Made by a program: the position numbers and the translations under genes. DNA of 64,000 nt from an uncultured Sanguibacteroides sp. (GTDB lineage Bacteria; Bacteroidota; Bacteroidia; Bacteroidales; Marinifilaceae), in NCBI RefSeq assembly GCF_900543425.1, contig NZ_UQRQ01000011.1, forward strand, positions 1 to 64,000. The letters run 5' to 3'. A model generated the notes under the pieces. The model searched no databases and was not told the DNA's origin. It saw nothing but the letters and a program-made list of their open reading frames with translations. This document shows, piece by piece, positions 50,753 to 60,888 of this stretch; the stretch's first letter is position 1, and the number at the start of each line of letters is the position of its first letter.

Positions 50753-52040
50753 AGTGTAACAATGATTGATATTTTTCCATTATACGTTTTTTACGCTCCT
50801 TTTCGCTCTTATTCAATGCAAACCCCATGTACTTACAAGCGTGATCATTTTTCAAAATACAGATACAGATCCGCTTAAACGTGGGCAAATCTTTAAATTC
50901 CGGTAGATCGATATCATCAAGATACTCCATTCGAACCGGCTTCTTGAATGTTTTATAGTTACTCTTTTCTCCTACTTCTATCGCAATTCCGGCTTTACGC
51001 AATTTCTCTATCGTTTCATCCGCCAAACAACCGCCCCGTTTCCTCCAAAACTCAATACTTACTGACAATTTCTCCAAGTAATTTTGTCGGGTCTCTTCCG
51101 GTAAAGTCTGCAACAGAAACTCCATATAACTTACCCACGTATGTCCTTGAGGTAACTTCACGGACTGCCAGCCGACAGCAGAAGTTCCACCATATATTCC
51201 CACGAAATTTATTCCGTTCACTCGATTCACCATTTTTCCCCAGGTATTGGGATCCAATACCCTGTACAGTTTCAGGCTGGTTTGCGCGGGAGAGATAAAC
51301 GGACTCGACACCCGTTGTTTCTCAATGGGTATTCCAGCCTGATAATAGAGATCATACAACCGATTATAGTCCCAACGAAACTTACCGTTCGCCGTCCAAA
51401 CGTCCGTAGTCAACCAATCGTATATGGGATAAGCGTTATAAACATAATCATACAACTTACGCGTCCATCTCATCCCCCGATAAGTATAATATTTCTTTTC
51501 CCCGTGTATGGAACGCCATCGATTCAAACTTTCTTGTGTCCGGATCCCCACCAGACAACAAGTCCTCTCCGCTTTTTTATGTTTATGAAACCACTGCGCA
51601 AATTCCATCTGAAAATCATAATCCCACGAATCTTCCGTATAAAAAGGAAAATCTTTTTGAGTATAACTTCCCTGTGGCAAATCCCGCACCCAAATATCTC
51701 GATTTTCTTCATCCCAAGGACGCCAGTAATTCTGATACATCGAAGTACAAGTCGGAACTTTAAACGGCACGCAAACACGATAGACATCCAGAATATCGGC
51801 ATTGGAACTTAGCATCCGCTCCACGTAACGGATTGTCTCTTCGTATTGCACCTCGTAATCCATGTGAAAAACCCCCAATTTACGATTCAACTTATTCCGC
51901 CGAATAAAATCAATACAAAGATTAAGCAAGACCCCACTATCCTTACCTCCCGAAAAAGAGACGTAAACATTATCAAAGTCAGTAAAGATTTTACTCAAAC
52001 GTATCAAAACCGCTTCATAAACGTTTCTTGCCATCTTCAT
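50745..52040 (-). CDS. ibrA: IbrA-like PAPS-reductase-family PP-loop ATPase (DUF3440)
   Basis: A 431-residue PP-loop protein. The ATP-pyrophosphatase loop S-F-S-G-G-K-D-S-G lies at residues 28-36, as in PAPS reductases and in the DndC proteins of DNA phosphorothioation. Further DUF3440 features are H-M-D-Y-E-V-Q-Y near 60, a W-R-P-W-D segment near 108, C-C-L-V-G-I-R-T-Q-E-S-L-N-R-W near 160 and Y-P-I-Y-D-W-L-T-T-D-V-W near 205. It sits inside an overlapping three-gene unit with a GNAT-like gene before it and ibrB after it. Adenylation of an unknown acceptor is expected from the loop; substrate unknown. Confidence 0.85.
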   Translation of the reverse strand: MKMARNVYEAVLIRLSKIFTDFDNVYVSFSGGKDSGVLLNLCIDFIRRNKLNRKLGVFHMDYEVQYEETIRYVERMLSSNADILDVYRVCVPFKVPTCTSMYQNYWRPWDEENRDIWVRDLPQGSYTQKDFPFYTEDSWDYDFQMEFAQWFHKHKKAERTCCLVGIRTQESLNRWRSIHGEKKYYTYRGMRWTRKLYDYVYNAYPIYDWLTTDVWTANGKFRWDYNRLYDLYYQAGIPIEKQRVSSPFISPAQTSLKLYRVLDPNTWGKMVNRVNGINFVGIYGGTSAVGWQSVKLPQGHTWVSYMEFLLQTLPEETRQNYLEKLSVSIEFWRKRGGCLADETIEKLRKAGIAIEVGEKSNYKTFKKPVRMEYLDDIDLPEFKDLPTFKRICICILKNDHACKYMGFALNKSEKERKKRIMEKYQSLLHYE

Positions 52041-52428
52041 TACTTTTTTCCATTTTCACATATTGCTTCCACTCGCGCACGGAATGAAAACCATTTTCCT
52101 TAAACACGGAAACATGGCGGGATAAGGTCACGGATGTAATCTTACATTCCCGCTCATACGTCTTTAGTACCTCCCTGATCAGGGAAGAAAGCACCAATAC
52201 ATCATCACCTCTTACATAATAATTATTGATAATGGCCTGTTGTGTACGAAGTTCCACCGGAACGAAACCGTACACCCACCGCTCGTCGCAAGCAACAAAC
52301 CAAACATGATTTCGAGAAGTTTTAAAAGGATAATTATTATTTTGACGCAACACATTAGGACTCATCACCAGAGGTGCAACCAGCTCATACAATCGGGATT
52401 CCGTACCTGTCAATTTCTCAATTTTCAT
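52015..52428 (-). CDS. GNAT-like protein of the ibrAB cluster
   Basis: A 137-residue small protein that starts the unit. V-W-F-V-A-C-D-E-R-W-V-Y-G-F-V-P-V near residue 42 and N-N-Y-Y-V-R-G-D-D-V-L-V-L-S-S-L-I near 67 look like the central strands and acetyl-CoA-binding loop of a degenerate GNAT fold; V-T-L-S-R-H-V-S-V-F-K-E-N-G-F near 100 is the usual C-terminal segment. The classic Q/R-x-x-G-x-G/A loop is not clear. It overlaps ibrA by 26 bases, so its function should be tied to that of IbrA. Confidence 0.6.
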   Translation of the reverse strand: MKIEKLTGTESRLYELVAPLVMSPNVLRQNNNYPFKTSRNHVWFVACDERWVYGFVPVELRTQQAIINNYYVRGDDVLVLSSLIREVLKTYERECKITSVTLSRHVSVFKENGFHSVREWKQYVKMEKSNEDGKKRL

Positions 52429-52746
52429 AATTCTCTCATGACAAAAAGTTTAACTTTATACCTGGAATCCGGCACGTATGACCCATGATAAACATCTACC
52501 GCACAATGATTAAAACGCCCATTTTTCCACCCCTTCGGAATATTATACTACCACACTTTTTATCACATGTTCCAATATATACCCATTCCCTGGACCATGA
52601 GTAATGTTTAATCTGCTTGTTTTATAACCACGCTTCCCCTCTTATTCTATACAATCCACTTAAACTTTACAAAGATATAAAAATTATGACAAATAAAAAC
52701 AAAGAAAAGCACAAACATTCAGTCTTATAGCAGTAAGCATTATACA

Positions 52747-52776
52747 TAAAAAAACGGAAGATCGTTGATCTTCCGT
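52747..52776 (-). terminator. Terminator of the XRE gene
   Basis: A ten-bp perfect stem (ACGGAAGATC with its complement, three-base loop) is followed by seven T on the minus strand, just past the XRE stop. The remaining bases 52429-52746 hold the promoter region of the ibr unit and no other gene. Confidence 0.85.
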
Positions 52777-52798
52777 TCATTTCAAGATTTTTTGACAT

Positions 52799-53182
52799 CT
52801 ATTTTTCATTACCTAATGGAGGTAATTTACTTATCAACAGCTCTGCCGTATTAATCAATTGCGATATTTGTTGATCTTTTTCCCGGATGCTATCCGTATG
52901 TTTTTCCAACAAATTCAAGAGTCTATTAACCGTATTCTCGTCCTCTTCCGGTTTTCCGTCCTCCGCTACCAAACGCTCTTTTTCTCCTTCTCCGGAAATT
53001 AACCATTTTCTGTTTACGCCAAGATAACGACTAATTACCTCCAATTTTGTAATATCAGGCTTAGTACGCTCGTTCAAATAATTGGAAAGTGTGGTAGCTG
53101 ATAGATTCAACTCCTTAGCGACACGATAATTCGTGTAGCCCTTTTCATCCATAACTTCTTTTAATCTCTCTGAAAATCCCAT
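52799..53182 (-). CDS. XRE-family phage-repressor-like regulator
   Basis: A 127-residue DNA-binding protein. The helix-turn-helix lies at about residues 6-62 (Y-R-V-A-K-E-L-N-L-S-A-T-T-L-S-N-Y, K-L-E-V-I-S-R-Y-L-G-V-N-R-K-W-L-I-S-G-E-G, residues listed singly), the form seen in Bacteroidetes phage and mobile-element repressors. A coiled coil (about 80-115) probably mediates oligomerisation. The upstream 14-base palindrome at 53264-53277, just downstream of its promoter, is a good autoregulation site. It borders the accessory block with the ibr unit. Confidence 0.85.
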   Translation of the reverse strand: MGFSERLKEVMDEKGYTNYRVAKELNLSATTLSNYLNERTKPDITKLEVISRYLGVNRKWLISGEGEKERLVAEDGKPEEDENTVNRLLNLLEKHTDSIREKDQQISQLINTAELLISKLPPLGNEK

Positions 53183-53263
53183 AATAGTTTATTTAGAATC
53201 ATTTAAAATTTTATCCACAGCTCACAAATAATCCAATTTTATTTGCGCGACTACTAAAATTGT

Positions 53264-53277
53264 ATTACATTTGTAAT
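53264..53277. promoter_or_regulatory. Palindromic operator candidate of the XRE gene
   Basis: ATTACA-TT-TGTAAT lies immediately after the predicted XRE transcription start. The same 14 bases recur at 47423-47436 at the other end of the accessory block, so both may be binding sites of the XRE protein. Confidence 0.4.
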
Positions 53278-53287
53278 CTGTCTACTA

Positions 53288-53295
53288 CAAATATA
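53288..53295 (-). promoter_or_regulatory. -7 box of the XRE gene
   Basis: TATATTTG on the minus strand is an exact consensus match, giving a leader of about 100 bases. Confidence 0.5.
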
Positions 53296-53360
53296 ACAAT
53301 TTATTGATAACATTGCCAATATTCCCATGGTAATGTTATAGATTGGTGGTGTCTACATAG

Positions 53361-53392
53361 AAAGGAGGTACGTTATTGAATTAACGTACCTC
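53361..53392 (-). terminator. Terminator of the tamB-tamL operon
   Basis: An 11-bp perfect stem (GAGGTACGTTA with its complement, six-base loop) begins six bases past the tamL stop and runs into CCTTTCT on the minus strand. Confidence 0.65.
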
Positions 53393-53397
53393 TTCCA

Positions 53398-55776
53398 TTA
53401 GAAGGGATAACCAATAGCCAAATGAAAAGCCAAGCCATCTTTAAACTTAGAAATGTTATAATATCCTCGTTTATCCGGATTTTTATAAGGAGTATGGAGT
53501 GCAATACCCAAATCCGCTCTTAAGACTATATAACTGATGTCATATCGTAAACCGAAGCCGGTACCCAACGCAATCTCTTTCCATAACCCTTTCAGTTTAA
53601 ATTCTCCTCCGGGACGTTTCGGATCATTTCGAAGCAGCCAAACATTTCCCGCGTCCAAAAAGACGGCACCATTCAAACGATATCCGATTTTAAAACGATA
53701 TTCGATGTTCCCCTCCAATTTTATATCTCCGGTTTGATCCAGATAAGCAGTCGAATTACGACTCTTCTGATGATAACTGCCTGGACCGATAGAACGAATC
53801 GTAAATGCCCGGATGCTATTTGCTCCCCCGATATAGAATTGCTCGCTATAAGGCATCACCTCCGAATTTCCGTAGGCATATCCTATTCCCCCCAACAAAC
53901 GCATGGCCAATAACGACTTCTCCGTCATTCGACGATACACGACGATCTCCGAGGTCAATTTCAAAAATTGAGAATAAGGATTACCGAATATGGTTTTACC
54001 GCTTCCGTGATGATCCCCTGTCAGGAATAGAATTCCGGATAAAACATTTCCGGCAGACATCAACGTACTCTGCCATAAGAATCGATTCGGATTCCGGGAA
54101 GTCGCCGCGCGGTCGTAGGTGTATGAATAAGACATAGACGGAATAAACTGATTCTTAAAACTCAAGGCAATTGCCGGATTATTCGTCATCGTCGAGTCAA
54201 ATGCAGAAGAGGTCCGAAGCAAGTAAGTATAATTAATTTTCAAAGGCGTAATCGTGTGGTATTTCCTCAAAGAAGACTGGAAGTTATAATTAGCCGCCCC
54301 GGTAAAAGAGATCATCCGGAAAAAGGTATGGCGATTCAAAAAATCTACTCCTAACTGAAAATGAGTCCTTTCTGCAAAATCCCTCTCTCTTTTCATAAAA
54401 CCGGGAACCAACAAACGAGGTACGGACAAATCGGCATTCAAACCGATCTCATAAGAATTGATCAAACCCGAGGTCGATTTCCCTTGCTTTTTTCCCGTTT
54501 GCCATTCATAAGCCCCATTCAAACGGAATGATAAATTCTCTCCGCCACGAAATAAATTTTTATTTGTAACACCTAAAATCAAGCCTGGTCCCAATAAATT
54601 ATTGGATTTCGAGGAAACGTCAACCTCTATTTCCGTTTCTATCGGCAGATCGTAAGCCGCCGTGATCCTTACATCCAATTTCCCGAAAGAATCCCTCACC
54701 AGAGTATCTGCCGGAGTTATGACCAAATTTGCATATTTAAAAATCCCCAAACGAATCAAATTAGTTTGCGTTCTATTTTGCCGGGCAATAGAATACACCT
54801 CGCCCGGTAGCATTCGAATAGAAGAAGCTATAATTTTAGGTTTTATACGCAAAGGCTTCGTATAATCTATATTAAACCCGTGAAAATAAAAAGAATCCCT
54901 AACCACACCCGTGAAAGAATCCTCCAATACCAAATCGACCTGATTAATCTTGTAAGGACGAAGAGCGCTTTGAGGGACTCCCCTTTTTAAAGCGACCCGA
55001 ATATCTACAACTCCTCTCTCCTGTGTCGTATCTGCCAATATTTCTATATAATCCGGGCGAAAATAATAATATCCTCTATTTCGCAAAATGGTCGACACCC
55101 TCTCCCTCTCGTCTTCCAACACGTTCAGATTGTATTCATTTCCTTTCACCAATAAACTTCTTCCCCATGTGTTTTGGAGAATTCGTAACATCCGTCCTTC
55201 CCATCCCCATAAATGAATATCTCCCAACACATAAGCCTTCGGAATATATACATGATAACTGATTTTCGCCTTTTTGGGATTACGCTTATTATAAATTAAT
55301 TGATAATCGGATTTTACACCAAAATACCCGTAATCCTTAGCCGCGTAATCGACAACCTTGAGTCGCAAATCCGGTTGGACATCTGAAATCAGAACAGGCT
55401 TTTTCGCCAATTGTTTATACAACCAATATTTAAAACCTTTTTTCTTCTTTATATCCCAGTTATATACCCACAATCCTATCGGAAAAGGAGTCCGCAGGTA
55501 AGGAGAATACAAGGGATTGTTCGGAGGATAAGATAAAGGACCTGTAATAGCGGAGCTCTTCGGACCTTCCAAACGAACATCCTTTTCGGTTTCTATTTTC
55601 ATCTTTTTCACCCCGGTATACAACACCTGTCCCTCCGTCAACTTCTTCGTCGTAGAACATCCTCCCCAAAACAGCCCCCAAAACACACAAAAAAATAACA
55701 TCATCCGGAATAGGCCTATCCCGTAATGACCATGTTTATTTCCTTTTATGGCGAGCCGATAAATTTCTTTTCTCAT
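53398..55776 (-). CDS. tamL: TamL-type BamA-family outer-membrane lipoprotein
   Basis: A 792-residue Omp85-family protein. Unlike proteobacterial TamA it has a lipoprotein signal (F-W-G-G-C-S-T-T-K-K-L, Cys near residue 40), the mark of the Bacteroidota TamL form. POTRA-like domains fill about residues 50-390 (R-G-Y-Y-Y-F-R-P-D-Y, L-G-I-F-K-Y-A-N-L) and a surface-antigen barrel follows (G-L-I-L-G-V-T-N-K-N-L-F-R-G-G near 420, I-G-G-A-N-S-I-R-A-F near 665, G-T-G-F-G-L-R-Y-D near 745). One base after tamB, so the two form the translocation and assembly module of the envelope. Confidence 0.9.
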   Translation of the reverse strand: MRKEIYRLAIKGNKHGHYGIGLFRMMLFFCVFWGLFWGGCSTTKKLTEGQVLYTGVKKMKIETEKDVRLEGPKSSAITGPLSYPPNNPLYSPYLRTPFPIGLWVYNWDIKKKKGFKYWLYKQLAKKPVLISDVQPDLRLKVVDYAAKDYGYFGVKSDYQLIYNKRNPKKAKISYHVYIPKAYVLGDIHLWGWEGRMLRILQNTWGRSLLVKGNEYNLNVLEDERERVSTILRNRGYYYFRPDYIEILADTTQERGVVDIRVALKRGVPQSALRPYKINQVDLVLEDSFTGVVRDSFYFHGFNIDYTKPLRIKPKIIASSIRMLPGEVYSIARQNRTQTNLIRLGIFKYANLVITPADTLVRDSFGKLDVRITAAYDLPIETEIEVDVSSKSNNLLGPGLILGVTNKNLFRGGENLSFRLNGAYEWQTGKKQGKSTSGLINSYEIGLNADLSVPRLLVPGFMKRERDFAERTHFQLGVDFLNRHTFFRMISFTGAANYNFQSSLRKYHTITPLKINYTYLLRTSSAFDSTMTNNPAIALSFKNQFIPSMSYSYTYDRAATSRNPNRFLWQSTLMSAGNVLSGILFLTGDHHGSGKTIFGNPYSQFLKLTSEIVVYRRMTEKSLLAMRLLGGIGYAYGNSEVMPYSEQFYIGGANSIRAFTIRSIGPGSYHQKSRNSTAYLDQTGDIKLEGNIEYRFKIGYRLNGAVFLDAGNVWLLRNDPKRPGGEFKLKGLWKEIALGTGFGLRYDISYIVLRADLGIALHTPYKNPDKRGYYNISKFKDGLAFHLAIGYPF

Positions 55777-55777
55777 T

Positions 55778-58700
55778 CTATTTTTCCTTTTCTGTTTTTA
55801 AGGTTCCGTTTCTAATTTCTCTTACACTTTTCCTCCGGAACAAATCTAAGAATTTTTGAAACTTTTTTCTTAAAACGATACCGATACCCGTCTGTGTCAC
55901 CTCTCCTTCCAATACGCTTTCATACCCGGTATGCCTGAATATTTTTAAGAAGAAATTCGGATTTTTTCCAAACAAATACTCCACGGAAATATCATCTATC
56001 AAATTTTCTTCGAGACCGCCACCTCCCTCTGCCGGATCATTGTCCGTGGAGAAACGGCCTCCGACTTTTACTCGTACCTTATTATTAAATAACCGTTTGG
56101 AAAATTGATATGAATAATCTGTCTTTTGGGTTTCCCCCGATTCGGTTGTCTGATTGTAAGTGTTTATTCCGAAACTTAAATCCATCCCTTTCAGGTATCT
56201 ACGAGACCATTGATTCAGCTCCTTTTCAATCAATCCGTTCAACGCATTATTGGACGCATTTGATTTTGCTACCGTACCCGGACCGTTATAAGAACCGTAT
56301 ATCATCAGATTCATGGCTTCCTTAGACCTCTCTTCCGGGGTCATGGCAGCCAGCTGGTTCTGTATGGTCATATCTCCGGTTGCCGATAAATCAAAAGCTA
56401 TATCCGGATGCTGTAATGTATTGGTAATCCGAATCAAAGCTTTAAAATTTACCATTCTTGAATTTTGATTATCATCGGAAACATTAGCCGAAATATTTTC
56501 CGCCGCCGTGATATTCAATGTCGGATTAGCCATATCTCCGGTCCACTCTACAAAATTTCCGTCCTGAATCGTAAAAACCTTTTCCCCAATAACAGGGATA
56601 CTATAATTTACAGAACCACCCGTCAAAACGTATTTACCCACAAGACGACTTTCATTCAAAGGACTTAAAGAATAGGTCAGTTCTCCTCCGCCATTAATAA
56701 CAACTCGATTCTGTCCGTTATCAGAAAGCAAGACGTTCAAATTAACCAGAGGAGAAATATTCAATAACAACAAAATATCCAAACTGCTATTCTGTATCGT
56801 TCCGATACGATCGTCCGATTCCGCCAAGGTCGTATCCCTGAAAGAAACGAAACGCACGATATTAGAACTTTTATCATTTACTTCCAGAGGTGACGATTTT
56901 AAGGTGTAGTTTATTACACTATTATCTAATAGACCTACATTACCCCGTATAAATAAAGCATTCAAAGCCCCTTTGACCTGAACGCCCAAATCAATAAAGG
57001 CTTTACCGTAAACCATGGTGGTATCATTTTGATCCACCTTGATCACCTGGAAATTTTTGGCATTTACAGTCGTATTCATTCGAATATCCGAAAATGAAGC
57101 GAAACTCACATCCCCTTGCAATTCCATCCGTTGACGATTGGGTGCAATTAGTCCGAAACCGTTAAATAACAACCGGTTATCTGTAATGGAAATCCGATTT
57201 GAATCTATTTGGAATAATGTACCGACAGGTAGAACCGTCACGTGCCCTTGCTGAAATAAAAATCCTCCGTTAATCAGAGGATGTTCCAGATCCCCCCGAA
57301 AAGCGATCGCACCATGCAGGTCTCCCTGCAAATCGACAAGACCGGAAGGAATAAAAGCATTTGCCACACGTAAAGGAAACTTGGGGATGTCTACATCTAT
57401 AGACATACTCTTATCCTGATTCCCTGTCAGGACCATTCCTTTGGCCAAAACAGTCTTATCTCCATCCAGGTGCAAGGCAAAGTCTATTTCATGAAGTTGT
57501 TCCCGGGTCAATCGATATCCTGCATCCAACTCCAGATCTCCTACCCTTTGGTGTTCATAAAAAAATTGATCGAGCCGGATATTCCCGTTCACGTCCAATA
57601 TATGTCCCTGATTCTTTAACTCCAAACCGGTAGAAAAGATTCCCGACATATTCGGGATAAAAGGTAACATCTCCGAAATTAGTCCCATGTCTATACCCTG
57701 AATATCAATACTCAAAGATTCTCCTGACCTGTCGGGCTCCCGATGAGACAACAACTTAAATTTCTTTTGCCCGCTTGTTAATTGCAAATCAGCCGACAAA
57801 GTCCTTTCCGGGGACAAACGAAGATAATTATCTTGATTCACTTGCCAGGGGACATAACCGAAGATCAAAGAATCAGGAGCAATATTAAACGTGAATACAC
57901 TATCGCGCAAAGTAAAATTCATCCCCACGTTAACCGCCGTTTTTCCGGACAAGGTTTTTCCTTTCAAACGAGCATACAATTGGTCAAAAACGATTCCTCC
58001 GTTTAAAGATACCTGAGAAAAATTGGTTTGTATATCTTTTGAATCGTAAAGAGTCAACCCGTATTTCAATACAGCCCCTTCCTGCCATACACGAACCAAC
58101 AAGCTGTCCGCACTCATTTTCTCCATAACAATTCCCCTTACCTCCGTCGTAATATCCAATTCTTTTTCCCGAGGAACCCTCATGTCCACGTTCAAACTCT
58201 TAAACAGGATGCCGTTCATTTTTAAATATTGATTCAACAGATTGTTGTTTCCGGCTGTAACGTATAATCGGAAATCCGGTAAACTTCCCCGAATAGAGTC
58301 CATATCCAAAGCATACTCTTTTAACTGTTGAGCTACCCGCTCTCCGGTTGCCGTAAATCGACGGATCAATTCCTCTCTTCCCTCACAACTTTTAAAAGAA
58401 AACCTCAAATCACCCGTTTCCATATTCACGTCTGTATTTTCCATTCCGCCGGAGGCTGATAAATCGAAATTACCCAAATTCAATTTTTGCCCCTTCTGGT
58501 CTAATTTGATTTCAGTGAGTTGTAATCGCAGGGAAGATTCTCCATCTGTCTTTAATGCTGCATCCAAATGAATCCCCGACGCAAAAGCCAACTCGTCCGG
58601 CATAAAATGCAATGCCTGCAAATCAACCCGATGAACTTCTCCGTCCAAAACAGCACTATAATCTCCATGATCGGAATCCAGTCCGAAATTCAAATCCAAA

Positions 58701-60526
58701 TACATGTCTTCAACCGGACTTTGTAATTTGCCCTTTAGTTTGCCGGCAGCAAGAGCTATATTTAAGGTAATATTCTCGTATAAATATCCCCGGTAAACCA
58801 ACGATTGTAATTCCAGGTTTGAAGTGGCAGTCGCCTTTTCCCAATCCAGTCCTCGGCCGGATGCGGAAAGATCCATCGTGATCATCCCCAATGAGTCTCC
58901 GGGAAGGAATTTAGCAAGATCCACCTGATCGATATTCACTCCAAACCGATATGAATCCGTTTTCAATCCATAATGACCATTCAAATTAATCGCTCCTTTA
59001 CCGGGAGTTATTCCTAATCTAAAACGAACATCTCCATCGGACGCCACAACTCCTCCGTCCATTTCAATCGGACTGGGGATCCGGATTCCGGACGCGGAAT
59101 CATTCATCCAGAAAGGAGATAAAAAACTACTATCTTCTATTTTTGCGATAAAATCAAATGTACCTGTCAACCGTTCCGGGTCATTCCAAAAAGCAAGCGT
59201 TCCATTTCCGTCAAAAGAAAAACAGGAATCCGAACGTAATTGTAAATATTGCAAATTGATCCGTTCCTGTGTCCCGTTTGCTTTTACTCCCAAATTTATG
59301 GATTTATCGTGTAATACATCCTTCAATTGACTGCTACTATCCGGAACAAACAAGGCAATATCCCTACCGGCCACATTTCCCTGAGCCAATATTTCCATCG
59401 GAGTAGAGGAGTTCATACCAGACAAACCGCTTCCCACTTTCGCTTGTAAAGAAAAATGACTGTATGGCGTTTCTACGGCCAAATCGGATAATGTCATAAA
59501 CTCTTCTCCGATCTTTACTCGTCCCGATAGATTACGAATATCCAACCCGTTCTTTTCCTGCAATCGTATACTCTTAATCACAGCAGCGACTTCCATCCCG
59601 CAATTATAAACGCTATCCATCACAACGGCTAAAGAATAGACATCGATCACCTCCGGAAAAACCTCACGATTCTCGTACTCGGGCCCCATCTTAAAACGTC
59701 CATCCTTCAAATCCAGCTCATTCACCTTTACTTCCCAAGCTGTAGTGTCTGCCACTTTCTTCTGTACGACAGGAGCCTCTTGGTCTGATTCCTCATCCTG
59801 ATTTGTCGTCTGAAGTTCACAATAAGCTCCCTCCAATCCCAACCGTCGAATTGCAATTGACTGACTTCCCAAATCGACCAGACCGGCCTCCAACTCTCCA
59901 TTTCCTATCCCGGTCCGAAGCCATCCCATCGGTAATCCCATCATCTCGTAATTCACGTTTTTCAAAGAAATTTCATCCAACAAAAAACGCCATGCCAAGG
60001 GAGTAGCAACCGTATCGACAGAGTCTGCCGTTTCTTTACCCGCCCGGAATTTAACATTTCCATCCGCTAATAACAAAGAGTTTACCTCCGCATCCTGTCG
60101 ATTCAAATCAGCCCTTCCTGCCTGTAAACGCAATTGCCCCAAAACGACATCCAATTTCATCCCCGACAAGCCGTCGGATAAACGAACGACCACCTTTTCC
60201 AACAGCAAACGACGCACCTCAACTTCTTTTTTCAACAACTTAAGCAAAGATACATTGACCTGAATCTGCTCGGCAGCCAACAATGTATCTCCCTTTGTCC
60301 GCTCGGCATAAACTTTTTCCACGTAAAGATCTAAGGGAAACTTTAATAATATTCTTTTCACCGATAAATCTATCCCCAAATTTGCAGACGCGTAATCTTC
60401 GACTTTTGTCCTTACATAATCTTGAATTGCCGGCACATATAAAAGTAATACGAGCAGCACGACGACTCCCCATAAAAACAATACGCCTCTCAAAACATAT
60501 TTCAAAACCTTCCGTAAGACCTTCAT
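55778..60526 (-). CDS. tamB: Translocation and assembly module protein TamB
   Basis: A 1582-residue AsmA-like bridge protein. A single membrane anchor lies at about residues 10-32. The long middle is repetitive beta-strand sequence expected to form a lipid-carrying beta-groove across the periplasm. The conserved TamB domain is C-terminal, with M-T-P-E-E-R-S-K-E-A-M-N-L-M-I-Y-G-S near 1430 and the closing G-T-D-N-P-type barrel-like strands (I-S-V-E-Y-L-F-G, Y-E-S-V-L-E-G-E). The start is the ATG before the anchor. It is followed at one base by tamL. Confidence 0.93.
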   Translation of the reverse strand: MKVLRKVLKYVLRGVLFLWGVVVLLVLLLYVPAIQDYVRTKVEDYASANLGIDLSVKRILLKFPLDLYVEKVYAERTKGDTLLAAEQIQVNVSLLKLLKKEVEVRRLLLEKVVVRLSDGLSGMKLDVVLGQLRLQAGRADLNRQDAEVNSLLLADGNVKFRAGKETADSVDTVATPLAWRFLLDEISLKNVNYEMMGLPMGWLRTGIGNGELEAGLVDLGSQSIAIRRLGLEGAYCELQTTNQDEESDQEAPVVQKKVADTTAWEVKVNELDLKDGRFKMGPEYENREVFPEVIDVYSLAVVMDSVYNCGMEVAAVIKSIRLQEKNGLDIRNLSGRVKIGEEFMTLSDLAVETPYSHFSLQAKVGSGLSGMNSSTPMEILAQGNVAGRDIALFVPDSSSQLKDVLHDKSINLGVKANGTQERINLQYLQLRSDSCFSFDGNGTLAFWNDPERLTGTFDFIAKIEDSSFLSPFWMNDSASGIRIPSPIEMDGGVVASDGDVRFRLGITPGKGAINLNGHYGLKTDSYRFGVNIDQVDLAKFLPGDSLGMITMDLSASGRGLDWEKATATSNLELQSLVYRGYLYENITLNIALAAGKLKGKLQSPVEDMYLDLNFGLDSDHGDYSAVLDGEVHRVDLQALHFMPDELAFASGIHLDAALKTDGESSLRLQLTEIKLDQKGQKLNLGNFDLSASGGMENTDVNMETGDLRFSFKSCEGREELIRRFTATGERVAQQLKEYALDMDSIRGSLPDFRLYVTAGNNNLLNQYLKMNGILFKSLNVDMRVPREKELDITTEVRGIVMEKMSADSLLVRVWQEGAVLKYGLTLYDSKDIQTNFSQVSLNGGIVFDQLYARLKGKTLSGKTAVNVGMNFTLRDSVFTFNIAPDSLIFGYVPWQVNQDNYLRLSPERTLSADLQLTSGQKKFKLLSHREPDRSGESLSIDIQGIDMGLISEMLPFIPNMSGIFSTGLELKNQGHILDVNGNIRLDQFFYEHQRVGDLELDAGYRLTREQLHEIDFALHLDGDKTVLAKGMVLTGNQDKSMSIDVDIPKFPLRVANAFIPSGLVDLQGDLHGAIAFRGDLEHPLINGGFLFQQGHVTVLPVGTLFQIDSNRISITDNRLLFNGFGLIAPNRQRMELQGDVSFASFSDIRMNTTVNAKNFQVIKVDQNDTTMVYGKAFIDLGVQVKGALNALFIRGNVGLLDNSVINYTLKSSPLEVNDKSSNIVRFVSFRDTTLAESDDRIGTIQNSSLDILLLLNISPLVNLNVLLSDNGQNRVVINGGGELTYSLSPLNESRLVGKYVLTGGSVNYSIPVIGEKVFTIQDGNFVEWTGDMANPTLNITAAENISANVSDDNQNSRMVNFKALIRITNTLQHPDIAFDLSATGDMTIQNQLAAMTPEERSKEAMNLMIYGSYNGPGTVAKSNASNNALNGLIEKELNQWSRRYLKGMDLSFGINTYNQTTESGETQKTDYSYQFSKRLFNNKVRVKVGGRFSTDNDPAEGGGGLEENLIDDISVEYLFGKNPNFFLKIFRHTGYESVLEGEVTQTGIGIVLRKKFQKFLDLFRRKSVREIRNGTLKTEKEK

Positions 60527-60888
60527 TTTCTTTTACAGTCAAAAATCCCAACAAAACTACAATTATTTCTTTTCAATTCCCTACCTACAACATCTTAAAT
60601 CTCTTTTCAGTCGCTATCCCCGAAGAATGCTACCACTTCTCCATCTTCTTCATAAGGAATAACCTCTTAAATTTATTTCAACGAATAACTCGAAATACAA
60701 GTTACGAAAACCCATCCATTTGCCTACTCTCAAAAAACGTAGAATAAGCATTTAGCTATCAATTCATTATATTAAATATCAATTCATGCCGTTTTTTTTC
60801 CTCGTTTTTTTTTCGTAATCTTGCAAACTGGTAGGTGTGTTTTTTCTAAAAAAGAATGACACATTATTTATTAACCAAAATGTAAAAT

